Assembly (NCBI GenBank): GCA_018376445.1
Contig: JAHABL010000021.1
Location: 1-8,582 of the forward strand
DNA length: 8,582 nt
Origin: Mycobacteriales bacterium
Lineage (GTDB): Bacteria > Actinomycetota > Actinomycetes > Mycobacteriales > Mycobacteriaceae
Direction of reading: 5' to 3'
Both the position numbers and the translations under genes were made by a program. Shown piece by piece: positions 5,902 to 8,582 of the stretch. The notes under the pieces are model-generated. The model searched no databases and had not been told where the DNA came from. It was given only the letters and a program-made list of their open reading frames with translations. The first letter of the stretch is position 1. Each line of letters opens with the position of its first letter.

Positions 5902-6591
5902 TGGCTCCCTCTCGTTTTTTTTCAGGAACCTCGTCGGGACACCCCGCGCCAGCCTGTCCTTCTCCCCCCCCACCACCACACAAAAAACGGCCTAACGCGG
6001 GAGGATTCGGACCAAAGCGACCAAAAGTGCCCAGGTTCGTCCCTCACTGGCAGGGCATGTCTCGTTGACGGATGTTCCAAGACCGTTCAGGGTCGTGGTC
6101 TGTGCGCGGCCCACTACCGGCGTGCTCGCGGCCTTCATCCGGGCACCCTCGACGGCTACGCCGCCGCCCAGGACTCAGGCCGGTGGGTAGGTGACGGACT
6201 CGCGGGCTACGGCTGCGCTCACGGGCGCGTGCTCCATGCTCGTGGCTTCGCCTCGCTGTATGCCTGCACGATGCCCGGCTGCCACTCCCAGGCAGCCGAG
6301 TGGGCGTTACGCCCTGACGCCGCCCACGCCCGCCGCGACGACACCGGTACGTGGTCGCCCGATCCCTGGGACTACACGCCCATGTGCGCCGCGTGTCACC
6401 GGCAGATGGATGCCGTCACCCGTGCCGCTCGCAAGAGCCACGCCACACGGATACCAGCCCCATGGACCTGGCCCTCCGCCCCCGCCTTCGCCCCCGTGCG
6501 CCGCTGGCAGGTAGCGCAGGCCCAGCCAGCGGCGCCCGCCCCGCCCGCCGGGCGGACCCCGCCCATGCTTGACCTAGGAGAACTCTCATGA
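5901..6591 (+). CDS. HNH-like zinc protein, start frame disrupted or recoded
   Basis: A frame open from 5902 to 6591 encodes a zinc motif C-x4-C-x9-C-x2-H at about nt 6058-6117 (CLVDGCSKTVQGRGLCAAHY). An HNH-like core follows at about nt 6265-6399: CTMPGC, then EWALRPDAA, SPDPWDYTPM and CAACH. This matches small phage and mobile-element HNH nucleases. The His usually found in the ALxHD position reads RPD here, so activity is doubtful. The frame has no ATG, GTG or TTG before GTG 6229, which would lose the first zinc motif. The natural start, ATG 5901 overlapping the rep stop, is in another frame that ends at 6068. Loss of one base in T8 (5915-5922) or C8 (5964-5971) would join it to the HNH frame. 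The HNH frame is also the rep frame, parted only by the rep TGA. The end overlaps int2 by ATGA (6588-6591). It could be a frameshifted pseudogene, a slippage-controlled gene or a sequencing error. Confidence 0.6.
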
Positions 6592-7940
6592 CTGCTCGCC
6601 ACCGCCGCCGCGCCTTCGGCACCATCAGCCGCCTGCCGTCGGGGCGATTCCGTGCCCGCTACACCGGCCCCGACGGCGCCCGTTATTCCGCGCCCGCTAC
6701 CTTCGACACACGTGCCCAGGCCGAGGCGTGGCTAGTGACCGCCCGCGCCGAGGTGATACGGGGCCGGACGCCCATTCCTGAGGGCGCGCGCCTGACACTG
6801 GCCGCCTACCTCCCGGCCTTCCTGACACAGAGAGCTGCCGAACTGCGTCCCTCGACCCTTGGCCTGTACGACCGCCTGGCACGCTGCTTCATCCTCGCCC
6901 CCGTCGGGACCGGGCCGAGCGTGGTTGACCTGTCCACGGTGCCCCTGGCGCAGATCACCACCCCACTTGTACGCGACTGGCACACCGCTCTGCTGGCACA
7001 GTTCGCCCAGATCACCCCACAGTCCGCCACGCGCCGCACCCACCCGGCCCGCGCCTGGGCCCAGGCCAGCGGGATCGACGTACCGGCCACCGGGCGCCTG
7101 CCCCGCACGGTCCTCGAGGCCTGGAAGAATGCCGGACATCCCGACCCTGCCAGGCGGACACCCAACGCTTACAACGGGCATGGGCGCACCCAGGCGGCTC
7201 AGGCATACAGGCTGCTGCGAACCGTGCTTAGTCGGGCTGTGGAGGACGGGCTGATCGACCGTAACCCGGCCTGCCTACGCGGGGCAGCCACCGCCCCGGC
7301 CCCCGAACGTAAGCCGCTGACACCTGCCGAGGTCTCGGCCCTGGCAGCCGCGATGCCGCCACATCTTCGGGCCGCCGCCTTGCTGGCTGCATACTCAGGC
7401 CTGCGCCCCGGCGAGGTGTTCGCCCTACGCCGCCGAGACATCGACCTCAGCGACCCAACCAACCCCACCGTCACCGTGGAACGCACGCAGACACGAACTC
7501 GCGCAGGTCAGAGCGCGTTCGGGCCGCCTAAGACCGCCGCCGGGCGGCGCACGGTCGCCATTCCGGCCACCGTCGCCCGTGCCCTGGCCGATCACTTGGA
7601 CGCCTACACCGCCCAAGGGGCCAACGCACTTGTGTTCACCACCCCTGTCGGTGGCGTCGTGTCCGCTTCCTACCGCTCTCGTGCCATGGTCGCCGCCCGC
7701 GCCACCATCGGACGCAACGACGTCACATGGCACCACCTGCGCCACACCGGCGCCACCCTGGCCGCTGCGAGCGGCGCAACCATGGCTGAGTTACAGGCTC
7801 GCATCGGTCACACCTCGACGCAGGCCGCAGCTATCTACCAGCATGCTCTAGCGGGCCGGGACGCACAGATCGCCGCCGCCCTGGACGCCTTCGCCGCCGC
7901 CCCGTCCAACGTCATCCCCTTGCGAGCACGCACAGCCTGA
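6588..7940 (+). CDS. tyrosine integrase (int2) with embedded Lsr2-like module
   Basis: 450-aa tyrosine recombinase, a paralogue of int1, last gene of the right-hand operon and nearest to attR. It has an arm-binding domain (about 9-58, FGTISRLPSGRFRARYTGPDG), a core-binding domain (about 69-235) and a catalytic domain (about 245-430). The catalytic residues are R273, K315, H382 with R385, H408 and Y417, all present. An Lsr2-like insert (about 152-184) breaks the core-binding domain as in int1 and has the same ASGIDVPATGRLPR core. The N-terminal arm and the segment just after the insert differ most from int1. ATG 6588 has AGGAG seven bases upstream and overlaps the HNH stop (ATGA), which suggests translational coupling. 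An Int at the 3' end of a Xis-Rep-Int set beside att is the usual layout of pSAM2-like elements, so this is the likelier cognate integrase. Confidence 0.93.
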   Translation: MTARHRRRAFGTISRLPSGRFRARYTGPDGARYSAPATFDTRAQAEAWLVTARAEVIRGRTPIPEGARLTLAAYLPAFLTQRAAELRPSTLGLYDRLARCFILAPVGTGPSVVDLSTVPLAQITTPLVRDWHTALLAQFAQITPQSATRRTHPARAWAQASGIDVPATGRLPRTVLEAWKNAGHPDPARRTPNAYNGHGRTQAAQAYRLLRTVLSRAVEDGLIDRNPACLRGAATAPAPERKPLTPAEVSALAAAMPPHLRAAALLAAYSGLRPGEVFALRRRDIDLSDPTNPTVTVERTQTRTRAGQSAFGPPKTAAGRRTVAIPATVARALADHLDAYTAQGANALVFTTPVGGVVSASYRSRAMVAARATIGRNDVTWHHLRHTGATLAAASGATMAELQARIGHTSTQAAAIYQHALAGRDAQIAAALDAFAAAPSNVIPLRARTA

Positions 7941-8204
7941 CCCGCTGCTTCATACAGCATGCCGTGCCCTGTCACCGTCTGTCCGGTGGGAGGGCGCGCA
8001 TTATCCACTGCCAACACCCCAAATACCTAAACCCTCGCAATAAACTTGCAGCCCAAAATCGGCCAAAAAACGTGTTCGGCGTGACCAATCGTGACCAATG
8101 GGGTGCATATAAGTGATTCGAACTGCTAACCTACGACAAACAACGACATTGAGATATCGCAGTGTTTTGGCGGAATAGCAACGTTTGTGAAGCGTCACCC
8201 CGAC
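7941..8204. other. non-coding, AT-richer right arm between int2 and attR
   Basis: No gene is supported in these 264 bp. A weak hairpin, CACCG/CGGTG (7973-7977 with 7984-7988), may end the int2 transcript. From about 8010 the sequence is clearly richer in A and T than the rest of the element. It holds paired 10-bp-spaced repeats and one DnaA-box-like site (TTATCCACT, 8001-8009). It is best read as the long arm of the attachment site, bound by Int, Xis and perhaps host proteins. Confidence 0.6.
8079..8101. repeat. right arm site: tandem CGTGACCAAT
   Basis: This is an exact copy, in the same orientation, of the left block at 166-188, with CGTGACCAAT at 8080-8089 and 8090-8099. It ends 103 bp before the right core. 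The paired position inside both ends supports integrase arm-binding sites. Confidence 0.75.
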
Positions 8205-8250
8205 GCCTTCCAAGCTGCACACGCGGGTTCGATTCCCGTCACTCGCTCCA
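8205..8250. repeat. attR core: tRNA-Gly 3' fragment
   Basis: Exact 46-bp copy of tRNA-Gly bases 51-96, with the anticodon loop, T arm and acceptor 3' strand but no 5' half. It cannot encode a tRNA by itself. It marks the original 3' end of the host gene, displaced by the inserted element. Confidence 0.93.
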
Positions 8251-8442
8251 ATAGAACGTCACTTTGGATACAAGGATTTCCGGCCCGGCCGGGAAGTGTC
8301 CGGGGTGGCGTTTTCGCTGTTCCGGGGCGGTTTTCGGGGTGTTCGGGTTGGGTGTATGGGGCCGTGGAGCGGCTCTCAGCTGGGGCGGATCGTGTCCTCA
8401 GAGCGTCCTCCCGGTGGCTTGGTCGGCCAGTTGAGGCAGGAA
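8251..8442. other. host flank past attR, no gene supported
   Basis: This is host DNA that originally followed the tRNA. A GC-rich near-palindrome (TTCCGGCCCGGCCGGGAA, about 8278-8295) followed by GT-rich DNA could be the original tRNA terminator. Open frames here run through the tRNA fragment or the repeats and show no protein-like pattern or ribosome site. Confidence 0.4.
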
Positions 8443-8512
8443 GCGTCAAAATGTATGGCCTTGCGTCAAAAGGTTTGGCCTTGCGTCAAAAAGTAAGGGG
8501 CTAGCGTCAAAA
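8443..8512. repeat. four GCGTCAAAA repeats at 20-21 bp spacing
   Basis: GCGTCAAAA occurs at 8443-8451, 8463-8471, 8483-8491 and 8504-8512. The first two intervals share a TATGGCCTT/TTTGGCCTT spacer. The spacing of 20, 20 and 21 bp puts all copies on one face of the helix. The array is outside the element. It may be an operator array of a gene beyond the window, a dispersed host repeat or a protein-binding array. Both flanks are non-coding as far as can be seen. Confidence 0.75.
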
Positions 8513-8582
8513 GGGCTCTTCAGAGGTGAGTGTGGGCGCGCCGGTGATGGGGGGGGGTAGCTGGGGATAGACGTCGAGGTCC

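Larger units (their letters stand above)
51..8250 (+). mobile_element. 8154-bp integrative element in tRNA-Gly
   Basis: The element is bounded by the 46-bp direct repeats at 51-96 and 8205-8250, with the intact tRNA at the left end and only its 3' fragment at the right end. It encodes three tyrosine recombinases, an excisionase-like HTH protein, a probable replication initiator with internal iterons, an HNH-like protein and one protein I do not recognise. Matching tandem arm repeats lie just inside both ends (166-188 and 8079-8101). The order Xis-like, Rep, Int, att resembles the core of pSAM2-type actinomycete elements. No FtsK/Tra translocase, relaxase, toxin, resistance or structural phage gene is seen, so it is not self-transmissible by any route I recognise. 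It could be a mobilised element, a phage-satellite-like unit or a reduced remnant. Confidence 0.92.

Noticed and set aside
8205..8250. Second functional tRNA-Gly
   Set aside because: Only the 3' 46 bases are present. There is no 5' acceptor strand or D arm, and the sequence upstream cannot pair with the acceptor 3' strand.
8187..8504. Protein gene across attR and the host flank
   Set aside because: It would run through the tRNA fragment and the repeat array, has no ribosome site, and has low-complexity composition.
8443..8512. CRISPR or minisatellite coding repeat
   Set aside because: The repeat is 9 bp with 11-12 bp intervals, too short for CRISPR, and no convincing gene covers it.

Overview
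The window is high-GC DNA whose genes end codons mostly in C or G. Its integrases have actinobacterial character, so the host is probably a high-GC actinobacterium. An Actinomyces-like or Bifidobacterium-like relative is plausible, but the genus cannot be fixed from the sequence. The window carries one complete small integrated element in a tRNA-Gly gene. An intact tRNA-Gly(TCC) lies at 23-96. Its last 46 bp (51-96) are repeated exactly at 8205-8250, which gives attL and attR and an element of 8154 bp. Host DNA lies to the left of the tRNA and from 8251 onward.

Inside the element, all genes are on the + strand. The left module has a tyrosine integrase (int1, 220-1605), a second, different tyrosine recombinase with a doubled core-binding domain (1689-3068), and an unrecognised 284-aa protein (3113-3967). 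The right module is a tightly packed operon: a two-headed excisionase/MerR-type HTH protein (4060-4521), a probable replication initiator with two winged-helix-like domains and an iteron array inside its coding sequence (4525-5901), an HNH-like zinc protein whose reading frame is interrupted at its start (5901-6591), and a second integrase (int2, 6588-7940) about 80% identical to int1. Int2 runs up to an AT-richer arm next to attR.

The order Xis-like, Rep, Int, att resembles the core of actinomycete integrative elements of the pSAM2 kind, but no FtsK/Tra translocase, relaxase or capsid gene is present. The element therefore probably excises and replicates by its own functions and depends on something else for transfer. 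Excision would use one or both Int proteins with the Xis-like protein, on attL/attR sites that carry matching tandem CGTGACCAAT arm sites. Replication would start at the iterons inside rep, in a layout like phage lambda ori within gene O.

The most notable points are: one 12-bp repeat inside rep used in all three codon phases, which points to selection on DNA rather than peptide; an Lsr2-like DNA-binding module inserted in the core-binding domain of both integrases; a recombinase with tandem core-binding domains; an HNH frame separated from rep by one TGA and by T8/C8/A6 tracts; and, outside the element, a 20-21 bp periodic GCGTCAAAA array.
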